From a virus: a DNA stretch of 33,340 nt. This document shows, piece after piece, positions 1-5,314 of this stretch. The stretch lies in IMG/VR virus record IMGVR_UViG_3300000553_003777, positions 1 through 33,340 of that record; one strand, 5' to 3'. The notes under the pieces were generated by a model, which was not told the origin of the DNA, made no database searches, and worked only from the letters and a program-made list of their open reading frames with translations. Every line of letters starts with the position of its first letter. The first letter of the stretch is position 1. The position numbers were made by a program, and so were the translations under genes.

Positions 1-2
1 TA

Positions 3-365
3 ATGGAAATAAAGAGATTTGAAGCATATAAATACGGTTATGGTGGTAAAGGATTAAAATCTAATCGTAATCAAGTTATTGAAGAAATGTTTGATATTTT
101 TCAAGATGCTGATTTTTTAGGTTATGAGATTGTTATGACTGAATATCATCCAAAAGATGAATTTTTATATTTAATTGTAGATAAAAATGGCAAATATGAA
201 AATTCTGGTAATTGTATTAAATTAGATTTATCAGGATTAGGAATTGAAATTGGTAAAAAACATTGGAACCAAGAAAAAGAAGAAATGGATGAATTTATTC
301 CAGAGGTAAATCTCGATAGTGATAATGTTAAAACTATAAAAAATATTAAAAAATATAATTTATAA
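3..365 (+). CDS. Small protein with CTS-like N-terminus and KYNL C-terminus
   Basis: A 120-residue acidic protein that I do not recognise. It begins MEIKRFEAYKYG, close to the short N-terminal motif (MKxxKxFExF) shared by many otherwise unrelated proteins here, and ends KKYNL like six others. In T4, similar N-termini are capsid targeting sequences on internal head proteins, so packaging into the head is an inference. There is no Shine-Dalgarno sequence; the upstream region lies outside the window. No membrane segment or cysteine motif is visible. A real gene is likely because the reading frame is long and both termini match the family; the function is unknown. Confidence 0.75.
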   Translation: MEIKRFEAYKYGYGGKGLKSNRNQVIEEMFDIFQDADFLGYEIVMTEYHPKDEFLYLIVDKNGKYENSGNCIKLDLSGLGIEIGKKHWNQEKEEMDEFIPEVNLDSDNVKTIKNIKKYNL

Positions 366-388
366 TTTTTTATTTGAATTTAATTTTG

Positions 389-396
389 TATTTTTG
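389..396 (+). promoter_or_regulatory. Bacteroidota-type -7 box (TAnnTTTG)
   Basis: TATTTTTG followed by TAAAAAT, ending 14 bases before the ATG at 411. It matches the -7 element of Bacteroidota housekeeping promoters. No good TTG -33 element is visible at the usual distance, so the call is moderate. Confidence 0.4.
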
Positions 397-410
397 TAAA
401 AATATAAATT

Positions 411-566
411 ATGGGACTTTTAACAGAACAAATAGAACATCTTGAACATTACCTTGGTGGTAAGTCCCATTCAAGACGATGGATGAAAAATCAAATGAAT
501 CGTAAAATAAGACGAGTTAAAAAAACTGAAATTCCTAAAGTTGGTTATAAAGGTTGGGAATACTAA
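411..566 (+). CDS. Small basic protein, unknown function
   Basis: An ORF of 51 residues starting MGLLTEQIEHLEHYLGG, followed by a strongly basic stretch (SRRWMKNQMNRKIRRVKK) and ending YKGWEY. It lies directly downstream of a TAnnTTTG box and a typical A-rich, Shine-Dalgarno-less leader. The stop is 10 bases before the next start, so the two genes are probably co-transcribed. The basic centre could bind nucleic acid, but there is no recognisable domain. Confidence 0.6.
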   Translation: MGLLTEQIEHLEHYLGGKSHSRRWMKNQMNRKIRRVKKTEIPKVGYKGWEY

Positions 567-576
567 AATTTATAAA

Positions 577-831
577 ATGGAGTATTGGGAAAAAGCGGCT
601 AAGGAAGCCAAAGAAAGAAAAGAACTTCAAAAAAAATATCCTCTTTTGGGTAAAAAAGTACGAAGAAAAGGTATAAGTAAATGGGAAGAAGGTATTGTAA
701 TATTACATAATCCTGAATGGTCAGATAGTGAAGAATTATCTATCAAATATTCAGATAATGATTTAGAAGGATTATATGGCTTACCTTTTGAAGTTTGGGA
801 TGAAAAATTAAAAAAATGGGTAAAAAATTAA
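577..831 (+). CDS. Small charged protein, unknown function
   Basis: I take the ATG at 577 (MEYWEKAAKEAKERKELQ) rather than an upstream in-frame TTG at 541, because 541 lies inside the preceding gene. The 84-residue product has a charged N-terminal helix, a central KVRRKG turn and a C-terminal part rich in acidic and aromatic residues (FEVWDEKLKKWVKN). No family is recognised. It follows the 51-residue gene with a 10-base gap. Confidence 0.6.
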   Translation: MEYWEKAAKEAKERKELQKKYPLLGKKVRRKGISKWEEGIVILHNPEWSDSEELSIKYSDNDLEGLYGLPFEVWDEKLKKWVKN

Positions 832-925
832 ACTTTTAAAACATTTTAACCTATATCAAAAACAGAAAAAAACGACATTTTTAAAGAAATATATAAATTG
901 AGTTTTTTATTTCGGAAAAGTTCCG

Positions 926-933
926 TAAATTTG
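926..933 (+). promoter_or_regulatory. Bacteroidota-type -7 box (TAnnTTTG)
   Basis: TAAATTTG followed by TAAAAG, 45 bases before the ATG at 979. It is a perfect match to the Bacteroidota -7 consensus, and the nearest TTG is slightly too far upstream. It would drive the 34-residue peptide gene and its terminator. Confidence 0.45.
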
Positions 934-978
934 TAAAAGATTCAAAAAACAAATAAACATTTTAATAGAATAGAAATT

Positions 979-1083
979 ATGAACAACATTAGGAGAAATA
1001 CAACCGTGGCAACCACAACGACCGCCCCCGTAACAGGAGGCAGACCAGCGATGGACTCGGGTGTATTATACCTATTTGAATGA
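979..1083 (+). CDS. 34-residue peptide, unusually G+C-rich
   Basis: A 34-residue ORF reading MNNIRRNTTVATTTTAPV, then TGGRPAMDSGVLYLFE. Its codons are far richer in C and G (acc, gcc, ccc, ggc, gcg) than any neighbour. It stands alone between a TAnnTTTG box and a strong terminator, so it forms its own short transcription unit just before the tRNA array. No membrane segment is seen. It could be a recently acquired small protein, a leader peptide or a small RNA with a chance ORF. Translation is plausible but unproven. Confidence 0.5.
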   Translation: MNNIRRNTTVATTTTAPVTGGRPAMDSGVLYLFE

Positions 1084-1107
1084 TATTTATTGTCAGAGAA
1101 AGTGTAA

Positions 1108-1147
1108 GAAAACCCGAGGAGTGAAAAACTTTTCGGGTTTTTTGTTT
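1108..1147 (+). terminator. Intrinsic terminator after the 34-residue peptide
   Basis: AACCCGA (1111-1117) pairs with TCGGGTT (1133-1139), extended by A-T pairs on both sides, and is followed by a T-rich tract (TTTTTTGTTTTT). Confidence 0.85.
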
Positions 1148-1180
1148 TTAATAATGTTCTTAAAAGTATTGAAATTAAAC

Positions 1181-1255
1181 ATAGTAGTTCCACAGATGGT
1201 TATATGGACTTGCCCTGGAAGCAAGCGTTCGTGGGTTCGAATCCCTCCTACTATA
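1181..1255 (+). tRNA. tRNA-Pro(UGG)-like with C at position 33
   Basis: The acceptor stem ATAGTAG/CTACTAT is perfect; the anticodon stem CTTGC/GCAAG and T arm with loop TTCGAAT are good. The seven-base loop CCTGGAA puts TGG at 34-36 (1216-1218), but position 33 is C instead of the near-universal U, and 37 is A where proline tRNAs have G. The body is almost identical to the next tRNA, with a different acceptor stem. Amino-acid identity is uncertain. Confidence 0.65.
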
Positions 1256-1263
1256 CAAAATAA

Positions 1264-1338
1264 CTGGGTGTTCCACAGATGGCTATATGGACTTGCTTTG
1301 GAGGCAAGCGTTCGTGGGTTCAAATCCCTCTACCCAGA
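1264..1338 (+). tRNA. tRNA-Pro(UGG)-like, paralogue of the preceding tRNA
   Basis: Acceptor CTGGGTG/TACCCAG, anticodon stem CTTGC/GCAAG, loop TTTGGAG with TGG at 1299-1301 and a normal U33. It shares nearly all of its D arm, anticodon stem and T arm with the tRNA at 1181, but the acceptor stem is different. A37/G38 are unusual for proline. CCA is not encoded. Confidence 0.7.
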
Positions 1339-1347
1339 CAAAATAAT

Positions 1348-1424
1348 GGTCCTGTAATGGCGGAGTCTTCTAAACTCTATGTGCATAACGGATGAAAATG
1401 TGGGTTCGAATCCCTCCTGGATCA
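1348..1424 (+). tRNA. D-arm-less tRNA-Arg(UCU)-like with long variable region
   Basis: Acceptor GGTCCTG/CTGGATC (one mismatch, one G-U), then TA at positions 8-9, but only five bases (ATGGC) before the anticodon stem GGAGT/ACTCT, so there is no room for a D stem. The loop CTTCTAA gives anticodon TCT (1369-1371). The variable region is 21 bases (1379-1399). The T arm GTGGG/CCCTC has loop TTCGAAT. It shares this plan with the element at 4803. Confidence 0.6.
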
Positions 1425-1440
1425 CTAAAATTAATGAATT

Positions 1441-1651
1441 ATGAAAAAAGATGAATCAAAATTAATAGGAATAGTTTATTTCTGTGAAGAATTAAAGAAA
1501 GAAATAGTATTGAAAGATACCTCAAAATATAGTATATCAGCAACTTCACAGGAATGTGATACTTGTTGGCGCGCGTTCACACGGTGAAGTAACTATGTAT
1601 GTTGATTGTGAATGTGGTAAAAATCACGATATCATAATTAATAGTTGGTAA
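1441..1651 (+). pseudogene. Zinc-finger-like small protein split by one base
   Basis: The ATG at 1441 opens MKKDESKLIGIVYFCEELKK and continues to ECDTC before stopping at 1587 (48 residues). Dropping one T in TGTTGG at 1564-1569 restores a 69-residue protein continuing GARSHGEVTMYVDCECG and KNHDIIINSW, ending at 1651. The restored frame yields a sensible four-cysteine pattern (CxxC...CxC), strong evidence that the downstream frame was once, or still is, translated. It could be decay, +1 frameshifting or an assembly indel. It sits between tRNA genes. Confidence 0.55.
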
Positions 1652-1656
1652 AAATA

Positions 1657-1731
1657 GGGGGATGGAACTGCTAGGGTGGTCATCTGATTTGCACTCAGAA
1701 AAACAGAACGATTCGAATTCGTTATCCTCCA
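1657..1731 (+). tRNA. tRNA-Ala(UGC)
   Basis: Acceptor GGGGGAT/ATCCTCC contains the G3-U70 wobble that identifies alanine tRNAs. Anticodon stem TCTGA/TCAGA, loop TTTGCAC with TGC at 1690-1692; T stem AACGA/TCGTT with loop TTCGAAT. CCA is not encoded. Confidence 0.8.
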
Positions 1732-1770
1732 CAGAATTTAGGTTCTTTGACATATTGGAAAATTTAAGTT

Positions 1771-1843
1771 GGGGGCACATGTTCCAAGGCTGGCGAGAGA
1801 CCTTTGCAAGGTTTCTGGGAGATTTCGATTATCTCTGTCTCCA
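1771..1843 (+). tRNA. tRNA-Ala(UGC), second copy
   Basis: Acceptor GGGGGCA/TGTCTCC, again with G3-U70; anticodon stem AGACC/GGTTT, loop TTTGCAA with TGC at 1805-1807; T stem GAGAT/ATCTC with loop TTCGATT. Positions 8-9 are CA instead of the usual UA. The sequence is quite different from the first alanine tRNA, so this is not a recent duplicate. Confidence 0.75.
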
Positions 1844-1891
1844 CTATAAAATGTTTGAGTTCATTTTAGAAAATTTCCACTTTTTTATTTT

Positions 1892-1899
1892 TATATATA
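1892..1899 (+). promoter_or_regulatory. Late-type TATATATA promoter candidate
   Basis: TATATATA after a T-run, 12 bases before the HNH start at 1912. The same box lies before many genes on both strands here and resembles the T4 late promoter TATAAATA. Confidence 0.4.
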
Positions 1900-1911
1900 C
1901 AAATAAAAAAT

Positions 1912-2778
1912 ATGGGTAAGTGTAAAAATTGTGGTGATGAAACTAAAAAGAAAAATGTTTATTGTTCTTTGAAATGTAGAAATATTTATGTCAATAAAAA
2001 TTTAAGAGACTATTCAAAGTTTAAAGAGACAATGAAAAAGAAAAGAGATTCGGCAAAAATAAAATACAATGAGAATCCTAGAAAATGTAAAAATTGTGGA
2101 TCGATATTAAAATTTGAAAAGAATTGGAAAGATGTGAGTTTTTGTAATCATTCTTGCTCAGCCGAATACTCTAACAAAAGACGAAGTGGATATGAATATA
2201 ATTTAACTGAAAAAGGACTTAATAATATTATAAAATCAAATAAAAATAGAAATGGAAATCCTTCAGTTGAATATTATAAAAATCCTAAACATTGTTTAAA
2301 TTGTGGTAAAATTATTGAATATTCAAAGAGAAATAATGGAAATTGTGGCTGGAAATGTAGAAAAGAATATTATTCTAAAAATAAAGAAGATTATCAAGTA
2401 TATTATGAATTATCAAGATTTAAGTTTAATTTGAATGATTTTAATGAAGAATTTGATTTCAGTTTAATTGAAAGATATGGTTGGTATAAAGCAAAAAATA
2501 ATGGTGATAATGTAGATGGAGTTAGTAGGGATCATATGTTTTCTGTGAAAGAGGGATTTAGAAGATTGATAAACCCTTTATTACTTGCTCATCCGGCAAA
2601 TTGTGAATTGATTATTAATAAAAAAAATCAAAGTAAATGTGATGGTTGCTCACTAACAATAAAACAACTTTTAGAAAAGATAAAAGAATTTGAAAATAAA
2701 TATGGTAAGTATTATGATAAAGAAATGAAAGTATATGTAGAATTAGAAGAATTAAAAGTATTGTGGTCTCTTAGTTAA
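1912..2778 (+). CDS. HNH homing endonuclease with zinc-finger repeats
   Basis: This 288-residue protein starts MGKCKNCGDETKKKNVYC and carries three CxxC...C/H-type treble-clef units (about residues 4-25, 58-80 and 125-145) that would bind DNA. The C-terminal catalytic part has SRDHMFSVKEGF, LLLAHPANCEL and IINKKNQSKC, matching the order of HNH motif residues (DH, H-AN, N-K). Homing endonucleases of this kind cut intronless alleles and spread into relatives. The gene sits inside the tRNA array and its last 14 bases are also the 5' acceptor strand of tRNA-Thr(GGU), so insertion did not destroy the tRNA. Confidence 0.85.
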   Translation: MGKCKNCGDETKKKNVYCSLKCRNIYVNKNLRDYSKFKETMKKKRDSAKIKYNENPRKCKNCGSILKFEKNWKDVSFCNHSCSAEYSNKRRSGYEYNLTEKGLNNIIKSNKNRNGNPSVEYYKNPKHCLNCGKIIEYSKRNNGNCGWKCRKEYYSKNKEDYQVYYELSRFKFNLNDFNEEFDFSLIERYGWYKAKNNGDNVDGVSRDHMFSVKEGFRRLINPLLLAHPANCELIINKKNQSKCDGCSLTIKQLLEKIKEFENKYGKYYDKEMKVYVELEELKVLWSLS

Positions 2779-2837
2779 GATGGTGAGAATACGAACTTGG
2801 TAAGTTTGAGACCCCAGATCGTTACTGGGAGAGACCT
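2765..2837 (+). tRNA. tRNA-Thr(GGU)
   Basis: Acceptor GGTCTCT/AGAGACC is perfect; anticodon stem CGAAC/GTTTG, loop TTGGTAA with GGT at 2799-2801; T stem CCCAG/CTGGG. The T loop is ATCGTTA, with A54 and U58 instead of U54 and A58. The first 14 bases overlap the end of the HNH gene. Confidence 0.85.
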
Positions 2838-2838
2838 C

Positions 2839-2905
2839 AAAGATAAAGAATACATTCAGCAATTAAAAAACTTTCTATGGTGAAACAAATCGTATTCTGT
2901 TCTTT
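2839..2905 (+). ncRNA. Structured RNA motif, copy 1
   Basis: Outer helix AAAGA/TCTTT (2839-2843, 2901-2905), internal loop TAAA/TGT, inner helix GAATAC/GTATTC (2848-2853, 2892-2897), then ATTCAGCAATT and a small apical hairpin TTTC/GAAA enclosing an ATGGT-type loop. Three other copies have the same order of parts with different outer helices. It directly follows tRNA-Thr and probably belongs to the same transcript. Confidence 0.75.
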
Positions 2906-2911
2906 AAAAAA

Positions 2912-2986
2912 TTGAACTAAAAGATTACATACAGCAATTAAAAAAAACAAACTTCCAATTTGTAAAAAAAGATAATCTGAGTTCAA
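2912..2986 (+). ncRNA. Structured RNA motif, copy 2
   Basis: Outer helix TTGAAC/GTTCAA (2912-2917, 2981-2986), internal loop TAAAA/TGA, inner helix GATTA/TAATC (2923-2927, 2973-2977), then CATACAGCAATT and an apical hairpin ACAAA/TTTGT. The third inner pair is T-A where the other copies have A-T, a compensatory change. It ends 5 bases before tRNA-Gly(GCC). Confidence 0.75.
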
Positions 2987-2991
2987 AATTT

Positions 2992-3063
2992 GCAGATGTA
3001 GTATAATGGTTATTACGGGGGCTTGCCAAGTCTCATATGCCTGTTCAATTCAGGTCATCTGCT
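2992..3063 (+). tRNA. tRNA-Gly(GCC)
   Basis: Perfect acceptor GCAGATG/CATCTGC, D arm GTA...TAC with TAATGG loop, anticodon stem GGGGC/GTCTC (two G-U pairs), loop TTGCCAA with GCC at 3025-3027, T loop TTCAATT. Confidence 0.88.
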
Positions 3064-3071
3064 CAATAAAT

Positions 3072-3154
3072 GCGGCTATCGTATAATGGTGACGAGAGTT
3101 TGATTATGTCGGTCTTCCAAACCGAGGATGAGAGTTCGATTCTCTCTAGCCGCC
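3072..3154 (+). tRNA. tRNA-Gly(UCC) with enlarged D arm
   Basis: Perfect acceptor GCGGCTA/TAGCCGC, anticodon stem TCGGT/ACCGA, loop CTTCCAA with TCC at 3116-3118, T loop TTCGATT. Between position 9 and the anticodon stem there are about 28 bases instead of about 16; ATAAT and ATTAT could form a longer D stem. The rest is canonical. Confidence 0.82.
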
Positions 3155-3157
3155 AAT

Positions 3158-3241
3158 GTTCCCGTAGTGTAATTGGTAACACCTCACGCTTACATCGTGA
3201 AAACCTAGTCGGATTTACAGGTTCGAGTCCTGTCGGGGAAT
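3158..3241 (+). tRNA. tRNA-Val(UAC) with long variable region
   Basis: Acceptor GTTCCCG/CGGGGAA (a G1-A72 mismatch and one G-U), D stem GTG/CAC, anticodon stem TCACG/CGTGA, loop CTTACAT with TAC at 3191-3193, T stem ACAGG/CCTGT. The variable region (3201-3216) is 16 bases and can form a short stem AAACC/GGATT with one mismatch, which is atypical for valine tRNAs. Confidence 0.8.
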
Positions 3242-3247
3242 ACAAAA

Positions 3248-3321
3248 GTTCTTATGGTGTAATTGGCAACACATCACTTTGACGGAGTGAAGACTTATAG
3301 GTTCGAGTCCTATTGAGAACA
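3248..3321 (+). tRNA. tRNA-Val(GAC)
   Basis: Acceptor GTTCTTA/TGAGAAC, D stem GTG/CAC, anticodon stem TCACT/AGTGA, loop TTGACGG with GAC at 3281-3283, T stem ATAGG/CCTAT with loop TTCGAGT. Canonical, unlike the preceding valine tRNA. Confidence 0.88.
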
Positions 3322-3326
3322 CAGAT

Positions 3327-3402
3327 GGCTCTTAAGCATTTAATGGATGATGTCTAACCTTGTAAGTTAGGGAAGTCGGATCGTTACCGAAATGAGCCTC
3401 CA
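3327..3402 (+). tRNA. tRNA-Thr(UGU), CCA encoded
   Basis: Acceptor GGCTCTT/ATGAGCC (one mismatch), anticodon stem CTAAC/GTTAG, loop CTTGTAA with TGT at 3361-3363, T loop ATCGTTA (A54/U58). This is the only tRNA here with a clearly encoded CCA (3400-3402). Confidence 0.85.
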
Positions 3403-3430
3403 AATTAGAAAAAAGTTAGATTTTTTTATT

Positions 3431-3438
3431 TATATATA
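3431..3438 (+). promoter_or_regulatory. Late-type TATATATA promoter candidate
   Basis: TATATATA after a T-rich stretch, 22 bases before the ATG of the HNH gene at 3461; same context as other late-type boxes in the window. Confidence 0.4.
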
Positions 3439-3460
3439 ATAATAAAAATAATCAAACTAA

Positions 3461-4162
3461 ATGAAGTTAAAAAAAGATTATGTAAAAATATTATCTTGGG
3501 CAAAAAAAATCAAGGCTATAGAAATATTGGGAGGTAAATGTCAACATTGTGGTGATGAAAATGTATTTCATTTAACATATCATCATATGAATCCAGAAGA
3601 AAAAGAATTTAACATGTCATCTATAAGACAAGGGAGATGGAGTAAAATTGAAAAAGAATTAAATAAATGTATATTATTGTGCTATAATTGCCATAATGAA
3701 ATACATAAATTAAATAATAATGAAAACAGTAGATTTAATGAAAATAAGAGATTATTTTTAGAATTTAAAAATATTGATTCTTGTAAAAAATGTGGTTATA
3801 ATAAATATAATGGTTCATTACATTTTCATCATGAAAAGGAAAAATATTTTACTTTGAATAGAGTTATGGTCACTTATAAAACTGTTGACGAATTAAGTGA
3901 AGGCATTACAAAAGAATTAAATAAATGTATAGTTTTATGTGCAAATTGTCATGAAGAACTTCATCATAATACAGGATTTTTTGAAGAATACAAAGAAGAA
4001 ATTTATGAAAAATCTAGAAATGTTAGAGAAAATACTCCAAAGATAGATAGAGAAATAGTAAAAAAAATGTACTTTGAAGAAGGTAAAAGACAAATAGATA
4101 TAATTAGATTTTTTGGTTGCACTAAAGGTACAATTAGTGATATTATAAAGAAATTAAAATAA
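3461..4162 (+). CDS. HNH endonuclease with two HNH units and a C-terminal HTH
   Basis: The 233-residue protein has two tandem HNH/treble-clef units: CQHCGDE...YHHMNPEE...CYNCHNEIH (about residues 28-85) and CKKCGYN...HFHHEKE...CANCHEELH (about 105-170). The last 40 residues (REIVKKMYFEEGKRQIDIIRF and CTKGTISDIIKKLK) look like a helix-turn-helix. It is a full-length paralogue of the minus-strand gene at 26427-27140, with the same order of parts. Its stop is one base from tRNA-Thr(CGU). Its role is probably homing into RNA-gene loci; DNA recognition would come from the HTH and the duplicated zinc knuckles. Confidence 0.85.
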   Translation: MKLKKDYVKILSWAKKIKAIEILGGKCQHCGDENVFHLTYHHMNPEEKEFNMSSIRQGRWSKIEKELNKCILLCYNCHNEIHKLNNNENSRFNENKRLFLEFKNIDSCKKCGYNKYNGSLHFHHEKEKYFTLNRVMVTYKTVDELSEGITKELNKCIVLCANCHEELHHNTGFFEEYKEEIYEKSRNVRENTPKIDREIVKKMYFEEGKRQIDIIRFFGCTKGTISDIIKKLK

Positions 4163-4163
4163 T

Positions 4164-4235
4164 GCCGTTTTAGTTTAACAGGTAGAATAGTTGATTCGTA
4201 ATCATCAGATGCTGAATCGTACTCAGTAAGCGGCT
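4164..4235 (+). tRNA. tRNA-Thr(CGU), copy 1
   Basis: Acceptor GCCGTTT/AAGCGGC (one G-U), anticodon stem GTTGA/TCATC (one mismatch), loop TTCGTAA with CGT at 4197-4199, T stem GCTGA/TCAGT with loop ATCGTAC (A54/U58 again). It starts one base after the HNH stop codon. Confidence 0.78.
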
Positions 4236-4253
4236 CAATATCGGGTATTTGGG

Positions 4254-4272
4254 GAGCCAGGTCACTTGGCTC
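4254..4272 (+). other. Short hairpin between threonine tRNAs
   Basis: GAGCCA pairs with TGGCTC around a 7-base loop and is followed by AAAATAAAA. There is no T-run, so it is a processing signal or spacer hairpin rather than an obvious terminator. Confidence 0.4.
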
Positions 4273-4290
4273 AAAATAAAATAGTTATGT

Positions 4291-4361
4291 TCTGGAGTAA
4301 TATAATGGTATTATTAATCATTCGTAATGATTAAATGGTGGTTCGATCCCACTCTCCAGAT
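4291..4361 (+). tRNA. tRNA-Thr(CGU), copy 2
   Basis: Perfect acceptor TCTGGAG/CTCCAGA, perfect anticodon stem AATCA/TGATT, loop TTCGTAA with CGT at 4323-4325, T loop TTCGATC (normal U54). It has the same anticodon as the previous tRNA but an unrelated body. Confidence 0.85.
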
Positions 4362-4371
4362 CAATAAATAG

Positions 4372-4418
4372 CAGATGTGTTAAGATGTGTTGTGGTTCGA
4401 ACCCGGCATACAACAGAA
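4372..4418 (+). other. Possible tRNA remnant
   Basis: GTGGTTCGAACCC has the look of a T arm, and TACAACA could be a 3' acceptor strand, but no convincing anticodon arm or 5' acceptor precedes it. It is followed by an open stretch reading TEEEAAKLVATNF then stop, perhaps the tail of a lost gene. Low confidence. Confidence 0.25.
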
Positions 4419-4510
4419 GAAGAAGCAGCAAAACTTGTTGCTACAAATTTTTAAACTTTTATTATATAATATTATATCAAAATAAGATTAAATTTTTTGA
4501 TTTATCATAA

Positions 4511-4585
4511 GGCCACATAGCTCAGCGGATTAGCAGCGACAGCCTTCTAAGCTGTAGGTCGAAGGTTCGAATCCTTCTGTGGTCA
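4511..4585 (+). tRNA. tRNA-Arg(UCU), canonical
   Basis: Acceptor GGCCACA/TGTGGTC, D arm GCTC...GC with AGCGGATTA loop, anticodon stem ACAGC/GCTGT, loop CTTCTAA with TCT at 4546-4548, T stem GAAGG/CCTTC. It is a fully normal cloverleaf, unlike the D-arm-less element at 1348 with the same anticodon. Confidence 0.92.
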
Positions 4586-4613
4586 CACTTTTCCTTTTGG
4601 AAGATCCAAAAAA

Positions 4614-4800
4614 CATTGGTGTAGTTCACTCACAACAGAAGTGATAGCCGAACCGCCCGAAAAAGGCAGGCGATTAATTTGAGCGAGTTGTAAGAGTTTA
4701 GAAACCAAATATGTTATCTCTCTTTGGATAGTAGGTGAAGTATCCGTAGATATAGGAGCCCGAAAAAGGCAGGATATGAACTGGGTGCTATAGATAGTAA
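4614..4800 (+). ncRNA. Structured RNA region with a repeated 16-base hairpin
   Basis: This 220-base gap between two arginine tRNAs is rich in helices. TTGGT/ACCAA (4616-4620, 4704-4708) encloses a hairpin TCACT/AGTGA whose loop ACAAC can pair with GTTGT at 4687-4691 (a pseudoknot), and a hairpin closed by CGCC/GGCG. The 16-mer GCCCGAAAAAGGCAGG occurs at 4655-4670 and again at 4758-4773, each able to form GCC/GGC around CGAAAAA; the second is flanked by ATAT/ATAT and preceded by GGATA/TATCC. I do not recognise the family. It could be two related small RNAs or tandem aptamers. Confidence 0.5.
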
Positions 4801-4802
4801 AT

Positions 4803-4885
4803 GCGCCAGTAACCGAGACAGTTTCCTAAACTGTTTATCCGTAATAGGAATGTTGAAAATGAGGGTTCGAGCCCCTTCTGGCGTA
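4803..4885 (+). tRNA. D-arm-less tRNA-Arg(CCU)-like with long variable region
   Basis: Acceptor GCGCCAG/CTGGCGT, then TA at 8-9 and only six bases (ACCGAG) before the anticodon stem ACAGT/ACTGT, so no D stem can form. The loop TTCCTAA gives CCT (4825-4827). The variable region is 26 bases (4835-4860) with a possible TCC/GGA stem; T stem GAGGG/CCCTT with loop TTCGAGC. It shares CTAAAC and TGAAAATG segments with the element at 1348. Confidence 0.65.
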
Positions 4886-5006
4886 CTTAAAGTTCATATT
4901 AATTTTATATTAATTTTATTAAAAATAGGAAAACTAAGTTGACATATATTACTATATATATTTAGGTAAAATAGTAATATTTTCCTTAAAAAATAAATAT
5001 AAAATT

Positions 5007-5312
5007 ATGTCAAAATTGCATGGAGCAACATTAAATGGTCTTGTTAACCCTATGGGTGCGGTTACTACTGTAACATTTGAATATGGAATTGATACTACTT
5101 ACGGTACAGTAGTTGTTCTTCCGGATGCCATTTCCGGTAAAGTAGCATTACCAGTTTCTATTAATATTACAGAACTTGATGCTGATACACTTTATCATTT
5201 CAGAGTTAAGGCGTCAAACATTTCGGGAGAATCTATTGGTGAAGATTTAACATTTACGACTATGGTGGATTTACCTGAGGTTACAACTTTAGCAGCTACA
5301 AATATTAGTTAA
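5007..5312 (+). CDS. Fibronectin type III-like protein
   Basis: A 101-residue protein forming essentially one FN3-type beta sandwich: NPMGAVTTVTFEYGIDTTYG, then ITELDADTLYHFRVKASN and SIGEDLTFTT. The spacing of Y, G and the L-x-x-D-T-x-Y-x-F motif is typical of FN3 repeats in phage tail fibres and virion decoration proteins. The tail LPEVTTLAATNIS looks like the first strand of a second repeat that is missing, so it may be a fragment of, or module for, a longer repeat protein. A probable virion surface role is inferred. Confidence 0.75.
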   Translation: MSKLHGATLNGLVNPMGAVTTVTFEYGIDTTYGTVVVLPDAISGKVALPVSINITELDADTLYHFRVKASNISGESIGEDLTFTTMVDLPEVTTLAATNIS

Positions 5313-5314
5313 TT

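Noticed and set aside
942-1357. Overlapping ORFs of 76-98 residues on both strands
   Set aside because: They run across the terminator and two tRNA genes and have implausible composition; they are shadows of RNA genes.
1577-1919. ORFs across the tRNA-Ala genes
   Set aside because: Both cover tRNA sequence in full and lack leaders; the tRNA folds explain the sequence.
3063-3282. ORFs of 60 and 70 residues in the tRNA array
   Set aside because: They read through three tRNA genes on either strand; motifs such as FTGSSP are T-arm sequence translated.
4939-4962. TTGACA as a sigma70 -35 box before the FN3 gene
   Set aside because: No TATAAT at 16-18 bases, and Bacteroidota do not use this -35; the nearby TATATATA is the likelier element.
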